NCBI RefSeq assembly: GCF_001552655.1
Contig: NZ_BCRP01000004.1
Coordinates: 124,001 to 188,000 of the forward strand
Direction of reading: 5' to 3'
Length of the DNA: 64,000 nt
From: Alicyclobacillus kakegawensis NBRC 103104
GTDB lineage: Bacteria; Bacillota; Bacilli; Alicyclobacillales; Alicyclobacillaceae
Part shown: positions 36,533 to 45,042 of the stretch, piece by piece
Layout of the letters: the number at the start of each line of letters is the position of its first letter
How positions within the stretch are numbered: position 1 is the first letter of the stretch
Position numbers and translations under genes: made by a program
Notes under the pieces: generated by a model
The model's input: only the letters and a program-made list of their open reading frames with translations
Databases searched by the model: none
What the model was told of the DNA's origin: nothing

Positions 36533-38140
36533 GTGGAGACGACGATTCTATGCATCTTGCTGGTTGTTGTCATCGTACCGCCGATTGCGTTTGTTGGGTA
36601 CATGTACGCGCTCTCCAAGAAACCGCAGCATTCGGTGATTCGCGCTCACCCTTATCTGGGGTGGCTGCGCTATTTGCTGGAGAAGCTGGGCCCCGAGTTC
36701 CGCCAGTACTGGTTTGACCACGATACCGCCGGCAAGCCGTTTTCGCGGGCGGATTACCTGGGGGTCGTGTTTGCCAGCAAATACCGAACGGATCTCATCA
36801 GTTTTGGCGCCAAGCGCGATTACGAACAGCCCGGTTTCTATCTCTCCAACGCGTTGTTTCCGAAGTTGGCCGAGGAACTGCGAGTGGACAACGGCGCTGT
36901 GGTGCCGGCACGCAAGTATGAAATCGTCAAGGAAACCTTGTTCACCCGGCACGAGCGAATGGTCGCCGACAAGGCGCGGAAGTGGTTGTATACGGATGAG
37001 GATGCGATAGTGGTCGGCCCGCAGCGGCGTCACCCGTGGCGATTGCAAGGCATGTTTGGCGCGTCGGCCACATCCTATGGGGCAGTGGGCGAGCATTACA
37101 TCCGAAGCACCGGAAACGGCGTGCGGATGGCGGGCGGATCGTGGATTAACACGGGCGAAGGGGGCGTGGCCCCGGAGCACCTGGAAACGGGGGCCGATGT
37201 GATTGCCCAGATTGGCCCGGGCCTGTTTGGGTATCGGGACGATGCGGGGAACTTCTCGCTGGCAGAGTTTGTCAAGAAGGCGAACGAGCCCAACATCAAG
37301 GCGTTTGAACTGAAGTTTGGGCAAGGGGCGAAGATTCGCGGCGGACACCTGGAGGGCACCAAGGTCAACGCCAAAATTGCCGCCATCCGCAAGGTGTCGC
37401 TCGGCCAGACGGTGAACTCCCCCAATCGCTTTCCGTTTTTACAGAACGAGGAGCAGGCGTTGCGTTTTGTGCGCACCCTGCAGGTGGAAGGCGGGAAACC
37501 GGTTGGCATCAAGATTGTCGTAGGCGATGCCAAGCGCCTTGTGGCTCTGTTTGAGGCGATGCGGCGGCTGGACATTTATCCAGACTTTATCACCGTTGAC
37601 GGCGGCGAAGGGGGCTCAGGCGCCACCTTCAAGGCGATGGCGGACAGCATGGGTCTGCCGCTGTACGCCGCCTTGCTGACGCTGGACGATGTGGCCCGCG
37701 AGATGGGCGTGCGCGATAAGTTTGTCGTGTTCGCTTCGGGCAAGTTGATTACGCCGGACAAAGTCGCTATCGCGCTGGCGTTGGGGGCGGACTGTGTCAA
37801 TTCGGCCCGCGGCTTCATGATGGCCAACGGCTGCATCATGGCGTTGCAGTGTCATACGGGCAAGTGTCCGACCGGCGTGACCACGACGGATCCGAAGTAC
37901 CAGGCGGCGCTGGTGCCGGAGGAAAAACAGTGGCGGGTGATGAACTACATTCTGCAGATGCGTGAGAGCCTGTTCGCGCTGGCGGCCGCTGCCGGTCTGG
38001 AAAGCCCGCGCCAGTTGGGCCGCGAGCATGTGGTGTACAAGAATGAGTATGGGCGCAGCGTGCGGATCAGCGAATTGTTTCCCTATCCGGCTCCCGGGCA
38101 GAAAGCGAAGCCGGTGCCAGACGCGCGGGGAGCGGTGTGA
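36533..38140 (+). CDS. FMN-binding glutamate synthase-family protein (GltB-like)
   Basis: 535 residues. One N-terminal membrane helix (ILCILLVVVIVPPIAFVGYM) precedes a domain like the FMN barrel of the glutamate synthase large subunit: GASATSYGAVGEHYIR, INTGEGGVAPEHL, GQGAKIRGGHLEGTKVNAKIA, TVDGGEGGSGATF and a Cys cluster CHTGKCPTGV for the Fe-S site. It lacks the glutaminase domain, as in YerD, so it is probably not a true glutamate synthase. GTG 36533 follows GGGGGGAA. It lies 14 bases after the NnrS-like gene and may share its transcript. Confidence 0.88.
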   Translation: METTILCILLVVVIVPPIAFVGYMYALSKKPQHSVIRAHPYLGWLRYLLEKLGPEFRQYWFDHDTAGKPFSRADYLGVVFASKYRTDLISFGAKRDYEQPGFYLSNALFPKLAEELRVDNGAVVPARKYEIVKETLFTRHERMVADKARKWLYTDEDAIVVGPQRRHPWRLQGMFGASATSYGAVGEHYIRSTGNGVRMAGGSWINTGEGGVAPEHLETGADVIAQIGPGLFGYRDDAGNFSLAEFVKKANEPNIKAFELKFGQGAKIRGGHLEGTKVNAKIAAIRKVSLGQTVNSPNRFPFLQNEEQALRFVRTLQVEGGKPVGIKIVVGDAKRLVALFEAMRRLDIYPDFITVDGGEGGSGATFKAMADSMGLPLYAALLTLDDVAREMGVRDKFVVFASGKLITPDKVAIALALGADCVNSARGFMMANGCIMALQCHTGKCPTGVTTTDPKYQAALVPEEKQWRVMNYILQMRESLFALAAAAGLESPRQLGREHVVYKNEYGRSVRISELFPYPAPGQKAKPVPDARGAV

Positions 38141-38164
38141 CGGGAAGGGCAGGAGGATGAGAAG

Positions 38165-39265
38165 ATGGAAAATCGATTCGCGGACCGGCGTCAGCGCCTG
38201 TATCGATTGATGCAGGAACAGGGCGTCGAAACGGCGGTCGTGGCCTCGGTGCCGAGCATCTATTATCTGACCGGGGTGTGGGTGGTACCGGGCGAACGGG
38301 TGCATGCCCTCATTCTGCGGGCGGATGCAGACCCCGTTTGGGTGGCGGCGGAAATGTTCAAGCAGGAGACAGAGGGCAGCGGGGTGGACATGCACTATTT
38401 CCGGGATGGGGACAACCCGTACGACCGGTTGGCCGAGGTCATCGGCAGCGGCAAGAGCCTCGTTGTGGACGGAGAGTGGCCGGCCCGCCACCTGCTCGGC
38501 CTGGCGTCCGCCCTGCGCCTGGAACGGTTGCCGGGGAATGCGGATGGGCTCCTGCAGCGCTTGCGCGTCATCAAGGATGACCAAGAGATCCAGGCTCTGG
38601 AACAGGCCTCCCAGATGGCGGACCTGGTGGTCGGGAGACTGGCCGAGCAGTTGCGTCCCGGCATGAGCGAACGGGCGGCGGCCGAGCTGCTGGCTGGTCT
38701 GTGGCGGGAAGCGGGCGCCCTGCAGATGTCCTTTCCGCCCATAATCGCGTCCGGGAAGCAAGGGGCCGCCCCTCATCACGAACCGGACGACACCCCGCTG
38801 GCCCGAAACAGCACGGTGATTGTCGACACCGGAGGCGTTTACGACCACTATTGCAGCGACATCACGCGCACCTTTGTCTTGGGGTGCCCGAGCGAGGAGA
38901 TGGAGCGGGTTTACAAGGTGGTGTGGGCCGCTCAGCAGGCGGGCGTGCGGGCCGCCAGGCCTGGACGCACGCTTCACGATGTGGATGCGGCCGTGCGGGA
39001 AGTGATCACGGAGGCTGGATACGGAGAATACTTCACTCACCGCACTGGACATGGGGTGGGGCTGGACATCCACGAGGCACCGTACGTGATGGCGGGCAAC
39101 ACGCAGGTGTTGGAACCGGGCATGGTGATGAGCGTGGAACCCGGGGTGTACTTGCCGGGGAAGTTTGGGGTGCGCATTGAGGATCTGGTGGTGGTGGAAG
39201 AAGGAGGCGCCCGTTCATTGAACCGGGCGGCCAAGGCCTGGGAGTCGATACGCCTGGACGTATGA
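38165..39265 (+). CDS. M24-family metallopeptidase (Xaa-Pro dipeptidase/aminopeptidase-like)
   Basis: 366 residues, with the creatinase-like N-terminal domain and pita-bread catalytic domain. The five metal ligands are seen: Asp in VDTGGVYD, Asp in CSDITRTF, His in HRTGHGVGLDIHEAP, Glu in MSVEPGVYL and Glu in VRIEDLVVV. It removes N-terminal residues before proline or splits Xaa-Pro dipeptides. AGGAGGATGAGAAG precedes the ATG. It follows the GltB-like gene by 24 bases. Confidence 0.92.
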   Translation: MENRFADRRQRLYRLMQEQGVETAVVASVPSIYYLTGVWVVPGERVHALILRADADPVWVAAEMFKQETEGSGVDMHYFRDGDNPYDRLAEVIGSGKSLVVDGEWPARHLLGLASALRLERLPGNADGLLQRLRVIKDDQEIQALEQASQMADLVVGRLAEQLRPGMSERAAAELLAGLWREAGALQMSFPPIIASGKQGAAPHHEPDDTPLARNSTVIVDTGGVYDHYCSDITRTFVLGCPSEEMERVYKVVWAAQQAGVRAARPGRTLHDVDAAVREVITEAGYGEYFTHRTGHGVGLDIHEAPYVMAGNTQVLEPGMVMSVEPGVYLPGKFGVRIEDLVVVEEGGARSLNRAAKAWESIRLDV

Positions 39266-39375
39266 GCGCGGGGATGGACTTCGGCGCCGTAATTGCGCCG
39301 TAATGGACACGAAACAGGGAATGATGAGTGGCAGAACAGACAAGCCGAACCGGTGCCGCGAAAATCGCCGCCGGT

Positions 39376-39687
39376 TTATTCTGTGTCCTTTTCCAACATG
39401 GCGATGGGGACCGCGATTTCGGCGCCATCGGACATGCGGGTGCCCCATGCCATGACGCCTTTCACTTTTGACACAGTCAGTTGGTCGTACTCCTCGGCCA
39501 GTCGGTAGGTTTCTCCGATGGCAATGCGGGTGTCTTGCTGAATGAGGTACGATTTGGCCAAGTACCACTTTTTCATCAGGACCTCGTATTCGCTCCAGTT
39601 TTCTGTGTCGTAAGCGCGCTGCCCCTTTTGTTGCAACTCCTTCATCTCACGCTGCAGCTGTTCCGGCGTCATGTCGCTGTACAGCAC
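39376..39687 (-). CDS. yfhH: DUF1811 protein YfhH
   Basis: 103 residues, beginning MLYSDMTPEQLQREMKEL and including YLIQQDTRIAIGETYRLAEEYDQLTV and VMAWGTRMSD, close to Bacillus YfhH. The family is confined to Bacillales and its function is unknown. GTG 39687 follows GAGGAGGG. A -10 candidate TATAAT lies at 39716-39721 on the minus strand without a good -35. It is a single gene between the M24 peptidase and ytrI. Confidence 0.85.
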   Translation of the reverse strand: MLYSDMTPEQLQREMKELQQKGQRAYDTENWSEYEVLMKKWYLAKSYLIQQDTRIAIGETYRLAEEYDQLTVSKVKGVMAWGTRMSDGAEIAVPIAMLEKDTE

Positions 39688-39789
39688 GCCGTTTCCCTCC
39701 TCTTCTTGTACCCTGATTATACCGTATGCAGGGATGGCGTAGACGGGGCTCTGGGAGACCTGGAACCTGGCGGGGAATGTGGGGGTGTC

Positions 39790-40251
39790 TCATTCAGCTG
39801 CGGTCAGTGTCACCTGCAGGTAGGGGACCTCTCCTATGACCAGCGTCTTGACGTGGAATCGGTATGCCTTGTCGTCGATGGTGATGGTCCGCCCGTCAAT
39901 GATGGACGGGATGAAAGCCGGCGTTTCAACGAGCGGATCCAGCGGCAGGCCGACCAAAAACGCCAGTCGTTGTTTCACGTATTCTGCCGCCCTGATTTTT
40001 TGCAGTTCAGTCACGTCGCTGGGCGCCTGCACGATTTCGACGCTGAACTTTTGAATCGTCGGTTTTTGCACGGGCCTTTCCGCTTGGTCTTTGAGGTGCT
40101 GGATCTGCGCGTTGAGTTCTTCGATGGTTGTCTCCGATTTCTGCAGCTCGGTGGAGAGGGTGTCGATGCGTGACCCCAGCACGCACAGCATGGCCACAGC
40201 TCCCACCAGTGCCCCCAGGGTGAGGAGCGTGGCGGCAAATCGCAGCTTCAT
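39790..40251 (-). CDS. ytrI: Sporulation membrane protein YtrI
   Basis: 153 residues. One N-terminal membrane helix (FAATLLTLGALVGAVAMLCVLG) is followed by a coiled coil (STELQKSETTIEELNAQIQ) and a globular end with VEIVQAPSDVTELQKIRAAEYVK and VPYLQVTLTAAE. The layout matches B. subtilis YtrI, a protein needed for efficient sporulation. The ATG overlaps the ytrH stop, confirming the ytrH-ytrI operon. In B. subtilis this pair is beside dnaE and nrnA; here neither neighbour is present. Confidence 0.8.
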   Translation of the reverse strand: MKLRFAATLLTLGALVGAVAMLCVLGSRIDTLSTELQKSETTIEELNAQIQHLKDQAERPVQKPTIQKFSVEIVQAPSDVTELQKIRAAEYVKQRLAFLVGLPLDPLVETPAFIPSIIDGRTITIDDKAYRFHVKTLVIGEVPYLQVTLTAAE

Positions 40252-40592
40252 TTGGGGAACTCGCTCCCGTGCGCGCCGTAGAGGGTCTGAATCAGCCAAT
40301 AGCCGACCTGGCAGCCGAAAAAGGCGGCGGACAGGTAGGTGAATTGTTTGCCCAGCACATGGAGATTGGCGTTCAGGACACCCGTCTCGATGGCGCGCAG
40401 CGTGTCCATTGTGCCGCCCAAGGTGCTGACCATCGCCCAAATTTTGAGCCGGTCTGCGAGCTGCAGCATGTACCCCATAGGAGCGGGCCAGTGAATGAGG
40501 ACCGCTGCCACACCGCCAAGCAGGGAGCCGCCGAGAACCATGCCCATCGCGATAAAGAAGTAGGCGAACAGGTTGCCGAGAAAGCCGATCAA
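40248..40592 (-). CDS. ytrH: Sporulation membrane protein YtrH
   Basis: 114 residues with about three membrane segments: FAYFFIAMGMVLGGSLLGGVAAVL, KIWAMVSTLGGTMDTL, and FTYLSAAFFGCQVGYWLI. The LADRLKIWAMVSTLGGT block corresponds closely to YtrH. TTG 40592 lies eight bases after GGAGG and gives the length expected for the family. It overlaps ytrI by four bases. Its presence supports a spore-forming host. Confidence 0.88.
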   Translation of the reverse strand: MIGFLGNLFAYFFIAMGMVLGGSLLGGVAAVLIHWPAPMGYMLQLADRLKIWAMVSTLGGTMDTLRAIETGVLNANLHVLGKQFTYLSAAFFGCQVGYWLIQTLYGAHGSEFPK

Positions 40593-40710
40593 TCGTCTCG
40601 CCTCCAAAAACGGGTTTGCCGCTGCTGCCAATCGAGACAGGTCCGTCGCTTGTATTCAAACATACGGGACAAGGAAGGCGAATATGCGGTCGGTACCATC
40701 CTTGCCCGAG

Positions 40711-40719
40711 TGATATAAT
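40711..40719 (+). promoter_or_regulatory. Extended -10 promoter of the SNF2 gene
   Basis: TGATATAAT, a TGn-TATAAT extended -10, 22 bases before the ATG. No good -35 is seen. The ribosome site in the short leader is weak (ATAGGG). Confidence 0.5.
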
Positions 40720-40740
40720 GACGGAATAGGGTTTGACTGC

Positions 40741-43700
40741 ATGGAGGCGGACAACACGGTGGAGGACAGCCACATCAACGGGACATCTGAGCTTGTGGGA
40801 GTGGGGAATATCCGTCGCTGGCAGGATGGACAGGGCGATGTGCCGGTTAACGGGGTGTTTCTCGCGCAGGATCCATGGACACAGATGGGCACCGGGTTCC
40901 TCTGGCTGGATGGGGGTTCTGCCGCGCAATTGGAGGAACTGGCCTTGCTGTTGGGTGTGGCGAGCCGACCGCAACCTGGGCCGTTTCAGGCTGCTCCTGC
41001 ACTGGCCCTGCCCGGACGGGAGTTTGCACGGCTGCTGAGCGACGAGGAAATGTGGCGGCAGGCCGTTGTCGGCCCGGAGTTGGCCGTGCATTTGCGCCTG
41101 GCGCGATTGGCCCGGATCTTGGTACAGCGCGCGGATGTACTGCCGTTTGCCGCTTTATGCGATTGGGGCTGGAGGCAGGTGCTGCGGATGCCTGCACGGC
41201 TGGCGCAGGAAGACGGCGTTTTTGTCCGCCACGACGAAGGCCCCGCCGGCTGGTACGCGGGCATGCTGATCCCGGCCTGGCGTGTGGGAGCTGGATCTGC
41301 GCTATACCGGGCATACCTCGGCCAGGCCGCCGATTTGCCGAGGCTGGCCGGAAACGAGCACGCGCTGGGGGCATGGCTGTGGGTGTGCACGGACTGGTTG
41401 GGACGCCGCTCGCTTGTCGACTCGCCCCGGGTGAACGAGGTGTCCGCTCGCCAGCCGTTTCAAATCCGGTACCGCGGTGAAGAAGAGCTGTTGGCCAATT
41501 GGCGCCGCAGTTTAACCGATACAAGCCTGCAGGGCCCGTTGCCCGGGTTTGTGGCTGATCACTGGCTGATGATGCGGATGTTGGCATTGGAGCTGCGCGA
41601 CTCTGGGTGGGGGGACGCGCTGTTCGACACTACGGGGGAGGCGGATTGGCAGGTCGGTTTTGAACTCATCCCTCCCATACAGGACGAGAGCGGGACGTGG
41701 ACACTGCGCGCTCTGCTCGTGCATCGATGGTTTGCTTGGCGCGCGCCGCTCGCAGAGTGGTGGCAGCAACCAGAGCGGGGACGATGGCGGATTGGCCATG
41801 CGGTGCTCCGCGAGCCGGACCGTTGGTTTCTGCCGGAGCTGGCCAGGGCGGCTGAGGTGTGTCCGGCTGTGGCGCGCCTGCTCGTTCAGCCTGCGCCTGC
41901 ACAGACCGCGGTGGACGCGGGAGAGGTCATGGAGTTGGTGAATCAGCATGTTCCCCGTTTGCTGGAGGCCGGATTCGCCGTGTTCACCCCGAGGTGGGAA
42001 CACGTCGACCTGCGGGATGTCCGCATCCGCGTCTGGGTGCAAAGGGTAAACCGCCGGCGGCCGGCGGGCAGGAGAAGCGCCGCGATGGATTCGTGGTTTG
42101 ATGTGGACAGGTTGATTGAGTTCGACTGGTCTGTGGCGGTTGGCGACGAGGAACTGTCCAGCGAACAGTTTGAGGCGCTCGTGCGTGAACAGCAGCCGTA
42201 TGTACAATCGGGGGGGACATGGAAACGAGTCCCCGTGGAGGCCATTCTAGAAAGAATCCAGGATTTCACGAAAGGGGTGCGTGCGGGAACCTCAGTCTGG
42301 GATTTGGCCAGATCGGTGTTGCAGGCGGACGACACCGACGTGCCTGTGGAGGTTTCCTTTTCCGCCGAAGCGGCTCCCGCGCAGCAGTTCCTCAGGTCCT
42401 TGGCAGAAGCGAAAGCCCCACCGCCGCGCCCGTTGCCGAACGGGTTTCGGGGCGAGTTGCGGGATTATCAGAAGCACGGGGTGTTCTGGCTCTTGCAACT
42501 GCGCGATTTGGGCATCGGCGGGTGCCTGGCGGATGACATGGGGCTTGGCAAAACCATTCAGGTACTGTCGTTTCTGCTCAGCCTCAAGGAGCAGGGACAG
42601 GCGCGGGGACCGCACCTTTTAATCTGCCCGACCTCCCTTTTGTCCAATTGGCGAGCCGAAATGCAGCGGTTCACGCCGGACCTGAAGCTTTACATTCACC
42701 ATGGGGCTGCCCGCCACGGGTTGGACGAAGCGGGACGCACAACCCTGTCCAGAGCGGTGGCCACGGTCGACGTGGTGCTGACGACGTTTGCCACGCTTGT
42801 CCGCGACGCCGAAGAATTGGCACAGGTGGCGTGGGATACGGTGGTCGCCGACGAAGCTCAGAACATTAAGAATGTGGACACAAAACAGGCAGCCGCCGTG
42901 CGCAAGCTCAAGGCGCGGCAACGGATTGCCTTGACGGGGACGCCGGTGGAGAACCGGCTCGTCGAACTGTGGGCCATCATGGACTTCGTGAACCCGGGGT
43001 ATCTGGGGGGAGAGTCCTGGTTTCGGCGGCATTTTTCCGGCCCTGTCACCGCTCATCCCCAGGGGCCACAGGCTCGCCGCCTTAAGCGCTTGCTGACGCC
43101 GGTTCTGTTGCGGCGCCGCAAAACCGATCCGTCCATACAAGCGGAACTCCCGGAGAAATGGGAGGTGCGCGACACGGCCGGGCTGAAGTCGGAGCAGGCG
43201 GCGTTGTACCAGTCGATTGTCGACGATTTGTGGCAGCGCCTGCCCCATTCGAGATCGGACATGTCGCGCAGGGGGCGGATTCTGGCCGCTTTGACGCGCT
43301 TGAAGCAGGTGTGCGACCACCCTTGCCTGGTTGCCGGCGGCCGCGGGGATGTGGACAGGTCCGGGAAGCTGTCGCTGCTTCTGGACTTGGTGGCAGAGGT
43401 GGTTGAACAAGGGGAGGCGGGGCTCATCTTCACACAGTTTCGTGAGATGGGCGAAATCATTTGCGATGTCCTTGCTGAGAGGTTTGGCTGGAGACCGGGA
43501 TATCTGCACGGCGGGCTGCGCCCCGGTGAGCGCGGTGAATTGGTGGCCCGTTTCCAGGCGGGATCCCCAGCGCCGCCTATCCTCGTCCTGTCGTTGAAGG
43601 CCGGAGGGGTTGGGCTCAACCTGACACGGGCCAACCACGTGTTCCACTTCGACCGCTGGTGGAATCCGGCTGTCGAAGACCAGGCGACGGACAGGGCGTT

Positions 43701-43911
43701 TCGCATCGGGCAGACGCGGGATGTGCAGGTGCACAAGCTGGTTTGCTCGGGCACGCTGGAGGAGCGTATCGACGAACTGATTGCGGCCAAGCGGCATTTG
43801 TCAGCCGCTGTGGTCGGGGAGTCCGAGGGGTGGATTACGGAACTGGCCGACGCGGATTTGCAGGCCCTGTTCCGCTTGGACGTGGAGTCGGCGTTGGAGG
43901 AGGATGGTTGA
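40741..43911 (+). CDS. SNF2-family DNA helicase/translocase (YwqA-like)
   Basis: 1056 residues. A long N-terminal region of unknown fold is followed by the SNF2 ATPase: LADDMGLGKTIQVLSFL (motif I), VVADEAQNIKN (motif II), ALTGTPVENRLVELW (motif III), and in the second lobe FTQFREMGEIICDVL, LSLKAGGVGLNLTRANHVFHFDRWWNPAVEDQATDRAFRIGQTR (split here by motif V and VI). The family translocates on double-stranded DNA; its bacterial role is unclear. The stop overlaps the next start as TGATG, coupling it to a SWIM zinc-finger protein, as in B. subtilis ywqA-ywqB. Confidence 0.95.
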   Translation: MEADNTVEDSHINGTSELVGVGNIRRWQDGQGDVPVNGVFLAQDPWTQMGTGFLWLDGGSAAQLEELALLLGVASRPQPGPFQAAPALALPGREFARLLSDEEMWRQAVVGPELAVHLRLARLARILVQRADVLPFAALCDWGWRQVLRMPARLAQEDGVFVRHDEGPAGWYAGMLIPAWRVGAGSALYRAYLGQAADLPRLAGNEHALGAWLWVCTDWLGRRSLVDSPRVNEVSARQPFQIRYRGEEELLANWRRSLTDTSLQGPLPGFVADHWLMMRMLALELRDSGWGDALFDTTGEADWQVGFELIPPIQDESGTWTLRALLVHRWFAWRAPLAEWWQQPERGRWRIGHAVLREPDRWFLPELARAAEVCPAVARLLVQPAPAQTAVDAGEVMELVNQHVPRLLEAGFAVFTPRWEHVDLRDVRIRVWVQRVNRRRPAGRRSAAMDSWFDVDRLIEFDWSVAVGDEELSSEQFEALVREQQPYVQSGGTWKRVPVEAILERIQDFTKGVRAGTSVWDLARSVLQADDTDVPVEVSFSAEAAPAQQFLRSLAEAKAPPPRPLPNGFRGELRDYQKHGVFWLLQLRDLGIGGCLADDMGLGKTIQVLSFLLSLKEQGQARGPHLLICPTSLLSNWRAEMQRFTPDLKLYIHHGAARHGLDEAGRTTLSRAVATVDVVLTTFATLVRDAEELAQVAWDTVVADEAQNIKNVDTKQAAAVRKLKARQRIALTGTPVENRLVELWAIMDFVNPGYLGGESWFRRHFSGPVTAHPQGPQARRLKRLLTPVLLRRRKTDPSIQAELPEKWEVRDTAGLKSEQAALYQSIVDDLWQRLPHSRSDMSRRGRILAALTRLKQVCDHPCLVAGGRGDVDRSGKLSLLLDLVAEVVEQGEAGLIFTQFREMGEIICDVLAERFGWRPGYLHGGLRPGERGELVARFQAGSPAPPILVLSLKAGGVGLNLTRANHVFHFDRWWNPAVEDQATDRAFRIGQTRDVQVHKLVCSGTLEERIDELIAAKRHLSAAVVGESEGWITELADADLQALFRLDVESALEEDG

Positions 43912-44675
43912 TGGTGAACAGAAGCAGTCCGCCGGAGAAAGAGCCCCAGCCGGCAGGCGCCGCTGTGCGCTTTGATGAGACGTGTTGGCAGCCTGTGTGG
44001 GCCGTTGCGGACAAAGCGGTGTTGCGCAGGGCCAAGGCTTTGGCGGTGGACGGGGTGCTGGATTGGCGCTACGAGCCTGGGATGGTGGCGGCCAGAGTAC
44101 GTGGATACGGGCCAATCCCCGAATACGAGGTCCGCTTTCCGCTGGTCGATAATTGGCAGCCTCATGCCGAGCGGGTGGCGGACTGGTTTTCCCGCCATCC
44201 GGACTGGCTCGCGGGACTGATGGCTGGCAATCTGCCGTTTGTGTTCTTGCAGCGCCTGCACAGCGCAGGCATGGCGTTATGGCCGGATGATGCATACGTG
44301 GCGCGGTTTCGCGCTGGCGCCAGCTGCACCTGCCGGGGCTCCTCTTCGTGCGCACACGTCTTGGCGGCTGCACTGGCCTGGGTCCGGGAATTGGCGGAGG
44401 AGCCGGTGGAATTGTTGGCCTCGGTCGGATTGGATGTTGGACGCACGCTGGATGAGGTGCACCGGCTGACCTACGAGCGACTCTCCGGGTCCGGGGCAGT
44501 GGACGCAGGAATCCAAGACTCCGCGCAGGCCGTGGCCCGGCCATGGCAGCCGTGGCCCGAGGAGGAACGCGTACAGGTGAGCGGCGACGAATCGGGATGC
44601 AGACGGACTGAGGACTCTGTCATGCTGTCGCGCAACTTGTCCCTGTATCTGCGTACACCCTGGGGCCCGGTGTGA
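43911..44675 (+). CDS. SWIM zinc-finger protein (YwqB-like)
   Basis: 254 residues with the SWIM ligand pattern CTCRGSSSCAH, that is C-x-C-xn-C-x-H, at about residues 138-148. The N-terminal half contains VRGYGPIPEYEVRF, typical of SWIM proteins that accompany SNF2 enzymes. It likely binds DNA or the helicase itself. The ATG overlaps the SNF2 stop. The last 60 residues are low-complexity and poorly conserved in appearance. Confidence 0.85.
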   Translation: MVNRSSPPEKEPQPAGAAVRFDETCWQPVWAVADKAVLRRAKALAVDGVLDWRYEPGMVAARVRGYGPIPEYEVRFPLVDNWQPHAERVADWFSRHPDWLAGLMAGNLPFVFLQRLHSAGMALWPDDAYVARFRAGASCTCRGSSSCAHVLAAALAWVRELAEEPVELLASVGLDVGRTLDEVHRLTYERLSGSGAVDAGIQDSAQAVARPWQPWPEEERVQVSGDESGCRRTEDSVMLSRNLSLYLRTPWGPV

Positions 44676-44689
44676 TGCCGTGGCCGGTT

Positions 44690-44836
44690 TCACATCGCGT
44701 GCGGGGGATGGGTTGCATCGTCCGAGTCGGAAGTGTCCGTGCTGTGTTCGGCGGATTCAGCGGTGAGTGTTTGTCGGGCAAACAAGCCGAGCAGACCGCC
44801 GAGAAAGACGACCGTGACAATCAGGCCAACGCCCAC
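44690..44836 (-). CDS. Small single-span membrane protein, 48 residues
   Basis: From GTG 44836 it reads VGVGLIVTVVFLGGLLGLF as one membrane helix, then a polar acidic tail with TDTSDSDDATHPPHAM. AAAGGGG lies eight bases upstream. It is opposite to and just after the SWIM gene, in otherwise empty sequence. A GTG at 44845 is also possible. Function unknown; support is the clear helix and ribosome site only. Confidence 0.5.
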   Translation of the reverse strand: MGVGLIVTVVFLGGLLGLFARQTLTAESAEHSTDTSDSDDATHPPHAM

Positions 44837-45042
44837 AAGTGACACCCCTTTGCAGCGGTTCAGCCGGGCGCAGTGGAGAACGGATCGCCGAGCTGGCTGG
44901 TGGAGTTTTATTCCTCATATGTATAGACGGGAGACGAGGCTGGTTTGTTGCAGGCAATAGCCAAATCGAGATGAATTTGTTGGGCCGACTGAGGACTTAT
45001 GGCTTCAGACGGGGAGCGGAGAGCGGAAATGGAGGGTGGTGC

